Below are positions 54,901 to 62,929 of a stretch of DNA of 64,000 nt, piece after piece (position 1 is the first letter of the stretch; each line of letters begins with the position of its first letter). A program made the translations under genes and the position numbers. Under the pieces are notes generated by a model. It was given only the letters and a program-made list of their open reading frames with translations. It was not told where the DNA came from and ran no database searches. This stretch comes from Pseudomonadota bacterium (lineage in GTDB: Bacteria; Desulfobacterota; Binatia; Binatales; Binataceae), in assembly GCA_021324855.1 (NCBI GenBank), contig JAJPIG010000013.1, forward strand, positions 1-64,000. The letters are read 5' to 3'.

Positions 54901-55981
54901 CGGAAACCGGCGGGGCAGCGGCCTTCGGATGCGCGCTGGCAAGCGCAGTGAGGTTCGTGGTGCCATCGCGATTGAGCACCAGATGAGGCGCAAGGCCGTC
55001 GACATTGATCGAGGCCAGATGAATCAGGCCTTCGAGCGGCTCGACATCGGCCATCGTCAGGTCGGCGTGCTTGAGGTCCAGCAGCGGTGCGTCGGCGGCA
55101 TCATGTACCCCCAGTTGATCGATATCCGTTCTTCCGGTGACGCGAATCAGCGGATGTTCGCTCTGCTGGACAAAATAGATCTTCAATGCGGTGGTGAGCG
55201 TCCCTTGCGGCGGCTTGATCGGCAGCGCTATCGGCACGTAGCCGAAATAGCGGTTGAGATCGAGGTGATCGAGATTGATATAGATGCTCGATTCCTGCGT
55301 CTTCCCGAACGGCTTGGTTTCGACTGCAACCTGAAGCGGGCTGCCGTCGACGTTCATCCGCAGCAGCGGCTGCACGTAGATGTCGGTGTCGGCGGGCAGG
55401 TTCGCGATGAACGGCACGTCAAGCGTGAGCTTGTCGACCGTATGCTTCTGCGCGAGTACGCGATCATCGAAGTGGATCGTACCGTCGTTTAGCTGGATGT
55501 TCGAGACGGCGAAGCGGCTCGACTTTTTCGGCGGAGTTCCGGGCGGCGGTGGCGCCGAAGGCTGCAACAGATCAGAGCAATTGAATTTGTTCGGTGCGAT
55601 CCGCACGAGATGGATCGACGGCTGATCGATCACCACCTCCCTGACGATGGGCGCAAGTCTGAAGAGGGAGGTCCACGAGACTCTCACATTGAGTCCGCGG
55701 ACCATGAAAAAGGGCTCGGGTGAGCCGACGTCGCCGACATTCAACTGATCGATCCGGAGGCGCAAGGTGTAGGGATTGAACGCGATCGGTCCCACCTGCA
55801 CCGGGCGGTGAAGGCTGGCCGCGACCTGATTGGTCGCGATATGCCGCACCAGGGGCGGAACACCGAAAAAACCGCCCAAAGTGTAAACGATCAGGATGAC
55901 AGCGATCGTGATTGCGAGCCGGCGAACCCATCTCCGACGCAGGACAGCCTGCAGGCGGGCAGTGCTCCCTGCGAAGGTCAT
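51974..55981 (-). CDS. Giant AsmA-like DUF748 protein
   Basis: A 1335-residue protein with an N-terminal membrane helix (about 18-42) and a very long periplasmic beta-rich body. It has AsmA/DUF748 phrases such as NPYTLRLRIDQLNVGDVGSP and EVVIDQPSIHLVRIAPNKFN, then QVDIPALMPFVPPGLSNA and LPGLSPYSTKYTGYPITKG. The C-terminal KIEIAGRVDPSLDKKALPEG is also typical. Several Ala/Pro/Ser linkers interrupt the body (about 345-450, 650-700 and 905-945). AsmA-like proteins are proposed to carry lipids between inner and outer membranes. It is transcribed alone or with the LLM gene downstream. Confidence 0.85.
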   Translation of the reverse strand: MTFAGSTARLQAVLRRRWVRRLAITIAVILIVYTLGGFFGVPPLVRHIATNQVAASLHRPVQVGPIAFNPYTLRLRIDQLNVGDVGSPEPFFMVRGLNVRVSWTSLFRLAPIVREVVIDQPSIHLVRIAPNKFNCSDLLQPSAPPPPGTPPKKSSRFAVSNIQLNDGTIHFDDRVLAQKHTVDKLTLDVPFIANLPADTDIYVQPLLRMNVDGSPLQVAVETKPFGKTQESSIYINLDHLDLNRYFGYVPIALPIKPPQGTLTTALKIYFVQQSEHPLIRVTGRTDIDQLGVHDAADAPLLDLKHADLTMADVEPLEGLIHLASINVDGLAPHLVLNRDGTTNLTALASAHPKAAAPPVSATAAPQLPVAASPSATTSPGAPALSISQAAPPSAQPSASPTAATTPAAAASPAAPPVQSLTSSAAAPQSAPSSAPTVSSVPKPATMIALDSFEMSNSAIDITDNMVPKPAVLKIDALHVGLKNFANNSQTPATYDMSATLGGGGSIAAKGGVSLPKSQATTDLTIQQVDIPALMPFVPPGLSNATVLSGKFSATSSIVTDFAAGRFNIHAQPAKVAVDNFAISALNEKRSPLGWTHFGVTVGQADLAARQAIVDEVRTEGLDIFVQRGKHGEINLMALESPPSQASAPAPILAKQGKRHVPRPRPVRRAKARLKSPPPPASAPPPGGWHYRVATVAIENTKIKIEDLSGRKPMTTTLAPLNIHLKDVTDDLAKPFTMAIDGIVNRRGRLKIAGDAAVKPLRSKLRINLRRIDLTGLDPYLSSQFNAKIARAALSMDGEAQVENRNDKLRASYRGRAALGSVKLLDRLTGETFFSFDTFSLDGIDVRYGLGEPRAHVGSVALSDFYARLILNSDGRLNIRDVMANPNQAPVSLTRARTEGAQPVSTATPVATPQPTTASAPPSGTPPTTGANIKADVEVGGITLQGGQVNWTDNFIKPNYSADLTDIGGRIGEVGTQTAQPADVALEGKIDRTAPLQISGSVNPLAPVAFIDIKANANDVELPGLSPYSTKYTGYPITKGTLTVDVHYLLNQGVLKAENHIVIDQLTFGDRVANSSAANLPVRLAVAILKDPQGRIDLRIPVSGSLSDPQFSIGSVIWHAFANVIFKALTSPFSLLVSAVHGVAGMGNNTGAGLSYIDFAPGFAYLTPATETKLDTLAKALADRPALKIEIAGRVDPSLDKKALPEGLLDRAIRQRKADDQGRKVSPAELGNVKVTPDEYDKYLKQVYKAADFPKPKNLIGLTKSLPPDEMKKLIITNTRITDKELKQLADERAEAVRGYLSKKIDPNRIAIGAPKLSTEGISNGEKTTRADLSLM

Positions 55982-56081
55982 TATCGCCGTCTAGCGATGC
56001 CTTGGCTTGATGTCAATCGAAAGGTCGATGTATGAGCGGCGGGCGAGGCCGGCGCAGCGCGCGGCCACGCCCGCTCGTCGA

Positions 56082-56714
56082 TCAATAGTTCAGCAGCACG
56101 TTCTGCTCGCGCTCGAGGATCTTCCGCACCGCCGGCCGCTGCATCATCCGATCCTTGAACTCGCTGTAGGCCTTCAGTTCCTTCATCGGCAACTCGACCC
56201 GTGCGCCCCACACGTAGAACACCAGTGCATAGCCGTCGCAGACCGTGAACTGCGAGCCCATCAACCACTGCTGCCCTTTGAGCATCGCGTCGATTTCCTG
56301 GCAGTTCGCATAAAAGGTTTTGCGTCCGGTCTCTTTCACCGAGGCCTGGGCCGCAGGATCCTCCGCGAAGCGCTCGGGTCGCGCGATGTGTGTGAACGAC
56401 GGATGCACCGTATTCGAGAACCAGGCCATTGTCGACAGACAACGGGCCTCGCCGAGCGGATCGGTCAGCATCATTTTCTTTTCGGGAAAACGCTTTGCCA
56501 GGTAGTTCAAAATCGCGACGTTTTCGGTAATCACCGTGCCGTCCACTCGCAGCGCAGGTACCTTGCCGCGCGGATTGATCTTCAGGTAGGCCTCGCTCTT
56601 CTGTTCGTTTTTGGCGATCAGCGTCGGACGCGGTTCATAAGGCGCGCCGATCTCCTCGATCGCGATATGCGACGCCATCGAACACGCGCCCGGCGAATAG
56701 AACAATTCCATCAT
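56082..56714 (-). CDS. Glutathione S-transferase family protein
   Basis: A 210-residue protein with the N-terminal thioredoxin fold MMELFYSPGACSMASHIAIE, whose Cys at about 11 matches the beta-class catalytic residue. NPRGKVPAL and TENVAILNYLA form the glutathione site. The helical C-domain has the N-capping WLMGSQFTVCDGYA. The start follows GGAGGT. It probably conjugates or reduces xenobiotics or aromatic intermediates. Confidence 0.9.
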   Translation of the reverse strand: MMELFYSPGACSMASHIAIEEIGAPYEPRPTLIAKNEQKSEAYLKINPRGKVPALRVDGTVITENVAILNYLAKRFPEKKMMLTDPLGEARCLSTMAWFSNTVHPSFTHIARPERFAEDPAAQASVKETGRKTFYANCQEIDAMLKGQQWLMGSQFTVCDGYALVFYVWGARVELPMKELKAYSEFKDRMMQRPAVRKILEREQNVLLNY

Positions 56715-56852
56715 TTGCAAATACCTCCGTTGGTTGCCTGATTGACGAATCGTCGATCCTACAGCCCGGGAATGCAAGACATCGAGTTCGCTTCCGCCAA
56801 GGCACCGGCGGCCGCAGCGAGGCATAAATCGCAATCGCAAACGCAGCGAGGT

Positions 56853-57881
56853 CTAGCCCGCGGTTTTTTGAGAATCGCGATGGACTTGTGAGACGCTTTT
56901 CGGCCCGGTGAGCCCCGCCGCGATCGACAATGGCAGGCAGGTCCGCAACAGGCGCATCCAGGTTTTCGGCTGGAACCAGCCGGCCTTGAGCGATCGATAG
57001 AACGCGCGGCGCGCCGTTATACGATCGCCTTCGAGCAGCGCGATGCGCCCGATGTGATTCAGGCGGTTGCGCGCGAGCGACGGCCAGCAGACGCCGAGCA
57101 CGGTCTCGAACTGGCGCAGGCCGCGCCAGAACGGCGCGACGTAAAACTCGTCTCGAACCGACGACACACGCGGTTTTTCATAGACGCGCAAGGCAGGCCG
57201 CACCCATCGCCCGCTGCGATCCTTGCGATAGTGATAACGCTGCGCGAGTTCCTCGCTGACGTACTGGGCCTTCGGAATGTAACCGTGATTTTTTTCGGCG
57301 AAGGTGCAGGCGAGATAGACGCCGTCGATGCTCAGGTCATCGAAGATCACGACGCCGCCCGGTTTCAGCAGCCGATCGATGAAGTACCAGTCGACGAACG
57401 CCGCTTCGAAGCGATGGTCGCCGTCGATGAACGCGAGATCGAATTGCTGTTTCTCGGCGGCTAGCCGCGCAAGAACGATTTGCGACGGTTGCTCAAAGAA
57501 GTCGATCGTGTCCCCGAGGCCGGCGTCCTTCACCGCGCGCAATGCAGCGCCGTGAAATATTTCAGTCTGGAACGGATCGATGACGGTATGGCAGTGAGGG
57601 CGCGCCGAGCCGTTGTCGAGATGTGCCGCGAGCATGTAGAGCGTCGACATGCCCCACGCCATCCCGACCTCGAGAGTTCGCGCCGGCCGATATTCGCGGC
57701 ATACGCTCGCGATGAACTCGCCGCGGCCGGGCGTCACGCTCAGCGCGTCGAGCTTGCACATGACGCCATCCTCGCCCAGAAGCTCGCGCGAACTGTAAAG
57801 CTGTGCGATGAAGCGCCGGACCGCGTCGCCCGTGGCCGCTCGCGATGCGTCGCCAGCCGCTGCGATTGAGGAATCACTCAT
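56853..57881 (-). CDS. Class I SAM-dependent methyltransferase (Methyltransf_24 type)
   Basis: A 342-residue protein. Residues about 60-230 form the methyltransferase domain with ARTLEVGMAWGMSTLYMLA, the acidic VIDPFQTEIF, and LAFIDGDHRFEAAFVDWYF followed by LLKPGGVVIFDD. A 100-residue C-terminal part, rich in Arg, Trp and Leu, is not recognised. The same frame stays open far upstream to 60155 only because it lies antisense to another gene; the ATG at 57881 (MSDSSIAAAG) is the realistic start. Confidence 0.82.
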   Translation of the reverse strand: MSDSSIAAAGDASRAATGDAVRRFIAQLYSSRELLGEDGVMCKLDALSVTPGRGEFIASVCREYRPARTLEVGMAWGMSTLYMLAAHLDNGSARPHCHTVIDPFQTEIFHGAALRAVKDAGLGDTIDFFEQPSQIVLARLAAEKQQFDLAFIDGDHRFEAAFVDWYFIDRLLKPGGVVIFDDLSIDGVYLACTFAEKNHGYIPKAQYVSEELAQRYHYRKDRSGRWVRPALRVYEKPRVSSVRDEFYVAPFWRGLRQFETVLGVCWPSLARNRLNHIGRIALLEGDRITARRAFYRSLKAGWFQPKTWMRLLRTCLPLSIAAGLTGPKSVSQVHRDSQKTAG

Positions 57882-58007
57882 CCCGATGTCATCTATCACA
57901 GTCCTCAAGGCGGCATCGAGCGCGCCGCGCGATTTGAGAGCTGCGCGCGTTGCGCTGGACTTGTCGCATCGGGTTTGGTCCACTTCCCCTGTTGACGGGA
58001 TGCGACG

Positions 58008-60386
58008 ATGCCCTTCGAGCACATAGGCGCGCGCATCAGGCGCCTCGAGGATCCGACGTTGCTGGTCGGCCGCGGCCGGTACGTCGGCGATCTGCAGATG
58101 CCTGGCGTAGTCCATGCGGCGTTCGTTCGCGCGCTCCACGCCCACGCCCGCATCCGATCGATCGATACCCGCGCCGCCCTGCGCGTCCCCGGCGTCCGCG
58201 CCGTCTTCACGATCGATGACATGCCCGGACGGATGCGCGAGTCGCCGGTCCCGCTGCCGGTCGGCAGTCCGCTCATCAAGCATCCGCTGACGCAGCATTG
58301 CCTGGTGCGCGGCGAGGCCTGCTACGCCGGCGAAGCGATCGCGGTGGTAATCGCGGATAGCCGTTACCAGGCCGAGGACGGCGCGGATGCAGTCGAGATC
58401 GATTACGAGATCCTGCCCGCCGTCGCCGATTGTCGCCTCGCGCTCGAAGCCGGCGCGCCGCGCGCGCATCTCAACCTCGACGACAATCTCGTCGCGCGCT
58501 ATAGGCTCACGTACGGCGACGCGGAGGCGGCGTTTCGCGATGCGCCGCACGTCACGCGCGGCACCTATTTCGCCCATCGCGGATGCGGCCCGGCGATGGA
58601 GAATCGCGGCGTGCTTGCGCGGTTCGATCCGATCGAGGGCCGCCTGATGGTCTGGTCGGCGACGCAAGCGCCGCATCAGAGCCGCCATGCGCTCGCCGAA
58701 TTGCTCGAACTCGATCCTGACCGGATTCGTGTCGCCGCGCCCGCCGACGTAGGCGGCGGCTTCGGTCCGAAGGCGACCTTCTATGCGGAGGAAGCGGTCA
58801 TTGCGGCTTGTGCGTTGAAGCTCGGCGTGGCGGTCCGATGGATTGAAGATCGGCGTGAGAACTTTCTTGCCACCAACCAGGAGCGCGATCAGTACTGGGA
58901 GGTCGCGCTGGCGCTCGATCGCGACGGACGCATCCGCGGCCTGCGCGGAAGGCTCCTCCACGATGCTGGCGCGTACGTGCCGTGGGGAATCGTGACCCCG
59001 CAGATTTCGGGTTCCACCCTGCCCGGGCCTTACGTGGTCCCGAACTACGATCTTGAAATTGTGGTCGCCTTTACGAACCGTGTGCCGACCACGCCGGTGC
59101 GCGGCGCAGGCCGCCCGCAGGCGGTGTTCGCGATGGAGCGGCTGATGGATCGCGCGGCGCGCGAACTCGGACTGGATCGCGCGGAGATTCGCGCGCGCAA
59201 TTTCATCGCGGCGGCGCAGATGCCGTACCGGGTCGGGCTGGTCTACCGCGACGGCTCGCCGGTCATTTATGACAGCGGGGATTATCCGCGATGCCAGGCG
59301 ATGGCGCTCAGCGCCGCCGGCTACCAGGATTTCCCGGCCCGTCAGCAGGCGGCGCTGCGCGAAGGCCGCTACATCGGCATCGGAATCGGTAACTACGTCG
59401 AGGGCACCGGGCTCGGACCGTTCGAAGGCGCGACGGTGAAAATTCTCCGCTCCGGCAAGGTCTCGGTGACCAGCGGCGCATCGCCGCAGGGCCAGGGCCA
59501 CAAGACAACCTTTGCGCAAATCGCGGCCGAGCAACTTGGCGTCCCGCTCGACGACGTGATGGTCACGACCGGCGATACCGCGGCAATCTCGATGGGTACC
59601 GGGACCTTCGCAAGCCGCATCACGGTCAATGCCGGTTCGTCGGTGCATCTTGCCGCCTCGGAGGTGCGCCGGCGGGTGATCAAGCTCGCGGCGAAGACGC
59701 TGGAGGTCGGCGAGGACGAAGTGGAGCTGGCGGGCGGGCGAGCGCGCGTCAAAGGCGCGGCCCATCCTGGGATCTCGTTCGCCGAGCTTGCCGCCGAAGC
59801 CCAGGGGATGCCCGGGTTTGCGCTTGCCACGCTCCCCACGCCGGGCCTGGAAGCGACCGATTATTTCATGCCGACGCAGGCCGCTTATTCCAACGGCACG
59901 CATATCGCAGAGGTCGAGGTGGATATCGCAACCGGCGCGGTGCGCGTCATCCGCTACGTCGTGGTTCACGATTGCGGGCGCGTGATCAATCCGGTGATCG
60001 TCGAGGGCCAAATCCAGGGCGGCGTCGCCCATGGGATCGGCAATGCGCTGCTGGAGCGGATGGCCTACGACGAGCAGGCGCAGCCGCTCACCGCCAACCT
60101 GGCGGACTACATGATGCCGTTTGCGACCGACATTCCGCAGGTCAACATCCAGCATCTGGAAAGCCTTTCACCGCTTAACCCGCTGGGCGTGAAGGGGGCG
60201 GGCGAAGGCGGCACGATTCCGGCGCCGGCCGCGATTATTGCGGCCGTCGAGGATGCTCTCCGGCCCTTCGAAATCGTCATCGAGGAGACGCCAATCACTC
60301 CCGCGCATCTGATAGAAATGCTAAGTAGGTCGCCTGAATGGCGTGCGATAATCGAACGAGGCGCGAGCCCGTCGTTAGCGAGGTGA
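58008..60386 (+). CDS. Molybdenum hydroxylase large subunit (xanthine dehydrogenase/CoxL family), second orphan
   Basis: A 792-residue homologue of the protein encoded at 40334-42706. It has LEDPTLLVGRGRYVGDLQMP, APADVGGGFGPKATFYAEE and the active-site loop TPVRGAGRPQA (about 362), near the form II CoxL loop AYRGAGR but with Val for Tyr. The catalytic Glu is in KGAGEGGTIPAPA (about 729). No FAD or iron-sulfur partner gene is adjacent. It is followed by an amidohydrolase gene six bases on, so the two may act in sequence on a heteroaromatic or aromatic compound. Confidence 0.88.
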   Translation: MPFEHIGARIRRLEDPTLLVGRGRYVGDLQMPGVVHAAFVRALHAHARIRSIDTRAALRVPGVRAVFTIDDMPGRMRESPVPLPVGSPLIKHPLTQHCLVRGEACYAGEAIAVVIADSRYQAEDGADAVEIDYEILPAVADCRLALEAGAPRAHLNLDDNLVARYRLTYGDAEAAFRDAPHVTRGTYFAHRGCGPAMENRGVLARFDPIEGRLMVWSATQAPHQSRHALAELLELDPDRIRVAAPADVGGGFGPKATFYAEEAVIAACALKLGVAVRWIEDRRENFLATNQERDQYWEVALALDRDGRIRGLRGRLLHDAGAYVPWGIVTPQISGSTLPGPYVVPNYDLEIVVAFTNRVPTTPVRGAGRPQAVFAMERLMDRAARELGLDRAEIRARNFIAAAQMPYRVGLVYRDGSPVIYDSGDYPRCQAMALSAAGYQDFPARQQAALREGRYIGIGIGNYVEGTGLGPFEGATVKILRSGKVSVTSGASPQGQGHKTTFAQIAAEQLGVPLDDVMVTTGDTAAISMGTGTFASRITVNAGSSVHLAASEVRRRVIKLAAKTLEVGEDEVELAGGRARVKGAAHPGISFAELAAEAQGMPGFALATLPTPGLEATDYFMPTQAAYSNGTHIAEVEVDIATGAVRVIRYVVVHDCGRVINPVIVEGQIQGGVAHGIGNALLERMAYDEQAQPLTANLADYMMPFATDIPQVNIQHLESLSPLNPLGVKGAGEGGTIPAPAAIIAAVEDALRPFEIVIEETPITPAHLIEMLSRSPEWRAIIERGASPSLAR

Positions 60387-60392
60387 ACTTCC

Positions 60393-61457
60393 GTGGCCCA
60401 TGACAATGTCGCAGTGATCGATTGTGACGGACATATCGTCGAGTCGATTCCCGAACTCCGGGAATACATGGACGCCGGAATCCGGCCGTTCACGGAGCCG
60501 GACCGTGCCTTCTCGCAGAGCATCGCCGTGTTTCCCGGCCTCGACGGCATCCATCACCTTGCCGGGCTTCCTAACAACCCCATCGAACGTCCGTCGCGCG
60601 CCTGGAGCGGCAAACGGCTCGGCTCGGGCGAAGATTGGTCTGCGCTGCTCGAGCGGCTCGGTCTCGAACATTCGGTGCTCTTTACCAGCGATGGACTCTC
60701 GATCGGCACGCTCAGGCTACGCGATTATGTCGTGCGGCTCTGTCGCGCCTACAACGATTACGTTGCCGACCGCTTCCACAAGGTTGACAAGCGGCTCCAT
60801 CCGATGGCGCTCATCCCGATGCAGTTTCCAAGCGATGCAGTGCTCGAATTGCGGCGCGCGGTGAAGGAATTGGGCTTGCCGGGCGCGATGGTGACTTCGA
60901 CCGGGTTGCCGCTGCCGCCGGGCAACGAGTTCTATTGGCCGGTCTACAAGGAGGCGGCGGATCTCGATTGTCCGATCGCCTTCCATGGCGGCTCGAACCG
61001 GGGCATCGGGGTCGATAACTTCACCAGCTTCGTCGCCTCGCACGTTGTGCATCATCCGGTCGCGCTGATGTACGCGTTTCTCACGCTCGCATACGAAGGC
61101 GCGATGGAGCGCTACCCGACCACCCGCTTCGCATTTCTGGAAGGCGGCGTCGAATGGGTGCTGCTGGTGCTTGAGCGGGTGAAGCGCGATCAGACCTTCT
61201 TCAATGCCGGTGCGGTGCGCCATTTGTTTGAGAACGGGCGCGTGCTGGTCGGATGCGAAGGCAACGATCACGCGATCCGCTACCTCAAAGGCAACATCGG
61301 CGTGCAGTTCCTCGCGTTCTCGTCGGATTACCCGCACGAAGCCGGCGCCGAAGCCGTCGAGCATGAGATCGAAGAGACGCTGGAGGAATCGGCGCTGACC
61401 GCGGACGAGAAGGCCGCCATCCTGGGCGGCAACGCGCGTCGCTTCTATCGGCTCTAA
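60393..61457 (+). CDS. Amidohydrolase 2 (ACMSD-like) family protein
   Basis: A 354-residue metal-dependent TIM barrel starting with GTG at 60393. IDCDGHIVESIPEL shows Asp-x-His in place of His-x-His. Metal-site segments include DCPIAFHGGSNRG and FSSDYPHEAG near the C-terminus. Relatives act as decarboxylases or hydrolases on aromatic acids. It is six bases after the molybdenum hydroxylase gene and likely co-transcribed. Confidence 0.87.
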   Translation: MAHDNVAVIDCDGHIVESIPELREYMDAGIRPFTEPDRAFSQSIAVFPGLDGIHHLAGLPNNPIERPSRAWSGKRLGSGEDWSALLERLGLEHSVLFTSDGLSIGTLRLRDYVVRLCRAYNDYVADRFHKVDKRLHPMALIPMQFPSDAVLELRRAVKELGLPGAMVTSTGLPLPPGNEFYWPVYKEAADLDCPIAFHGGSNRGIGVDNFTSFVASHVVHHPVALMYAFLTLAYEGAMERYPTTRFAFLEGGVEWVLLVLERVKRDQTFFNAGAVRHLFENGRVLVGCEGNDHAIRYLKGNIGVQFLAFSSDYPHEAGAEAVEHEIEETLEESALTADEKAAILGGNARRFYRL

Positions 61458-61520
61458 GACCTTTGGATGGCGATTCGCGATTGATGATCGCGAAGCCCCT
61501 CACGTGCCCGTGAGCGCCCG

Positions 61521-62081
61521 ATGACAATCGAGCGCTCCGTTGGCCTCGTATGTCATCACACGACCCCATCCGCGATGGTGCGCGCGATCCGGGTCCGTCT
61601 GCGCCGCTCGGGCGATGCTGAACTCCGAATCGTATTTCGCCTTGAAGGCGATATTCCGAAGCTTATATTGCCGCCGCCGGGCGCGCCGCGGATCGGCGTT
61701 GAACTCTGGCGTCATACCTGCTTCGAGAGCTTCATCGCGATCGCAGGGAGGCCTGCATATCACGAGTTTAATTTCGCCCCATCAAGCGAGTGGACAGTCT
61801 ATGCCTTCCGCGCCTATCGCGACGGCGGTCCAATCGCGGAGGGAAAGATGCGGCCGGAAATCGCAATGCGATCGAGCGACAGTTGGTTCGAGATGGACGC
61901 GCGAGTCCGACTCGATAGTCTCTCCAGCGAGCATCCGCGCGCGGCCCTCCGTCTCGGCATCGCAGCGGTGATCGAAGCCGAAGATGGATTGTCGTACTGG
62001 GCGCTGAGTCATCCGATCGGCAAACCGGATTTTCATCATCCCGACGGATTCGCGTTGCTGTTAGAGCCGCCCCGGTCCTGA
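61521..62081 (+). CDS. DOMON-like domain protein
   Basis: A 186-residue all-beta protein. Segments VELWRHTCFESFIAI, YHEFNFAPSSEWTVYAFRAYRDG and YWALSHPIGKPDFHHPDGFAL are characteristic of the bacterial DOMON-like type 2 domain. Such domains may bind haem or sugar. No signal peptide is visible. No strong ribosome-binding site precedes the ATG. Function unknown. Confidence 0.8.
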   Translation: MTIERSVGLVCHHTTPSAMVRAIRVRLRRSGDAELRIVFRLEGDIPKLILPPPGAPRIGVELWRHTCFESFIAIAGRPAYHEFNFAPSSEWTVYAFRAYRDGGPIAEGKMRPEIAMRSSDSWFEMDARVRLDSLSSEHPRAALRLGIAAVIEAEDGLSYWALSHPIGKPDFHHPDGFALLLEPPRS

Positions 62082-62164
62082 GCCGTGGATGTGGACCGCC
62101 GTGCGGTTCGGCGCCCGGCCATCGCAGAAGAGAGCCTCGCGCGTGTGCTAGAAATGAAAATCCA

Positions 62165-62929
62165 ATGAGGCACGCACAGCCACGAAGTCTCAGGCGGCGC
62201 CGCGTGGAGCAGCTTTTATCCAAAGCCAAAAACGATCACTCCGCCGGCATGAGAATGGAGGTTCTGTCCCGCGCCTTCATCGGACATCCGTACACGCCAA
62301 ATCCGTTGATCGGATCGGCAGAGAACGCGGAAGTATTCACCGCCACCCTCGACGGCTTCGATTGCGTGACATACATCGAGACGGTCCTGGCGCTCGCGCG
62401 CGCTTCAACCGCCGACGACTTCGTCGACGGTCTGCGGAAGATTCGGTATGACCGCGGGCGCATCGGTTGGAAATGGCGCAATCACTATATGACGGGATGG
62501 ATTCGCAACAACCTGCGCGAACGCATAATCGCGCCGGTTCGCGCGCGCGGCGTTCCGATCGTCAGCCGCGACCGCATCCTGAACGTCGTGCCCGGACTGG
62601 ACGCGCAGCGCGTCCGCATCAAATGCGTGGCGAAACCGGCGGTATCGCGGCTCGCCGCCTCGCTGCAGACCGGCGATCTGATATTTTTCGTTTCGACGCG
62701 GATGAACCTCGATGTATTTCACGCCGGAATCGTCGTGCGCGAAAATGACAGGCTGCTAATCCGCCACGCGTCGCGCAGCAAAGGCGGGGTCGTGGAACAG
62801 GAGTTAAGCGAGTTCCTGAAGGAAAACCGGATGGCGGGCGCAATCGCGATGCGGCCGCTGATGACGCCGGCAAGGCGACGACCTTCGATAGCGGAGCGAG
62901 CAGGCGCGAAGCGGCGGGGCGGGATGTGA
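62165..62929 (+). CDS. DUF1460 amidase-like protein (NlpC/P60-type fold)
   Basis: A 254-residue protein whose core has DGFDCVTYIETVLALARA, with the presumed catalytic Cys, and DVFHAGIVVREND, with the catalytic His, followed by IRHASRSKGGVVE. DUF1460 proteins are N-acetylmuramoyl-L-alanine amidase-like. No clear signal peptide is present, but the basic N-terminus (MRHAQPRSLRRRRVEQLL) could be a mis-chosen start. It overlaps the next gene by four bases (GTGA). Confidence 0.82.
   Translation: MRHAQPRSLRRRRVEQLLSKAKNDHSAGMRMEVLSRAFIGHPYTPNPLIGSAENAEVFTATLDGFDCVTYIETVLALARASTADDFVDGLRKIRYDRGRIGWKWRNHYMTGWIRNNLRERIIAPVRARGVPIVSRDRILNVVPGLDAQRVRIKCVAKPAVSRLAASLQTGDLIFFVSTRMNLDVFHAGIVVRENDRLLIRHASRSKGGVVEQELSEFLKENRMAGAIAMRPLMTPARRRPSIAERAGAKRRGGM

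Noticed and set aside
56853-60155. An 1100-codon open frame on the minus strand
   Set aside because: Only its last ~342 codons encode a recognisable methyltransferase. The remainder is antisense to the molybdenum hydroxylase gene, is Arg/His-rich without domains and exists because of high GC codon bias.
61470-61510. Intrinsic terminator after the amidohydrolase gene
   Set aside because: TTCGCGAT/ATCGCGAA form a hairpin but no T run follows, so termination cannot be claimed.
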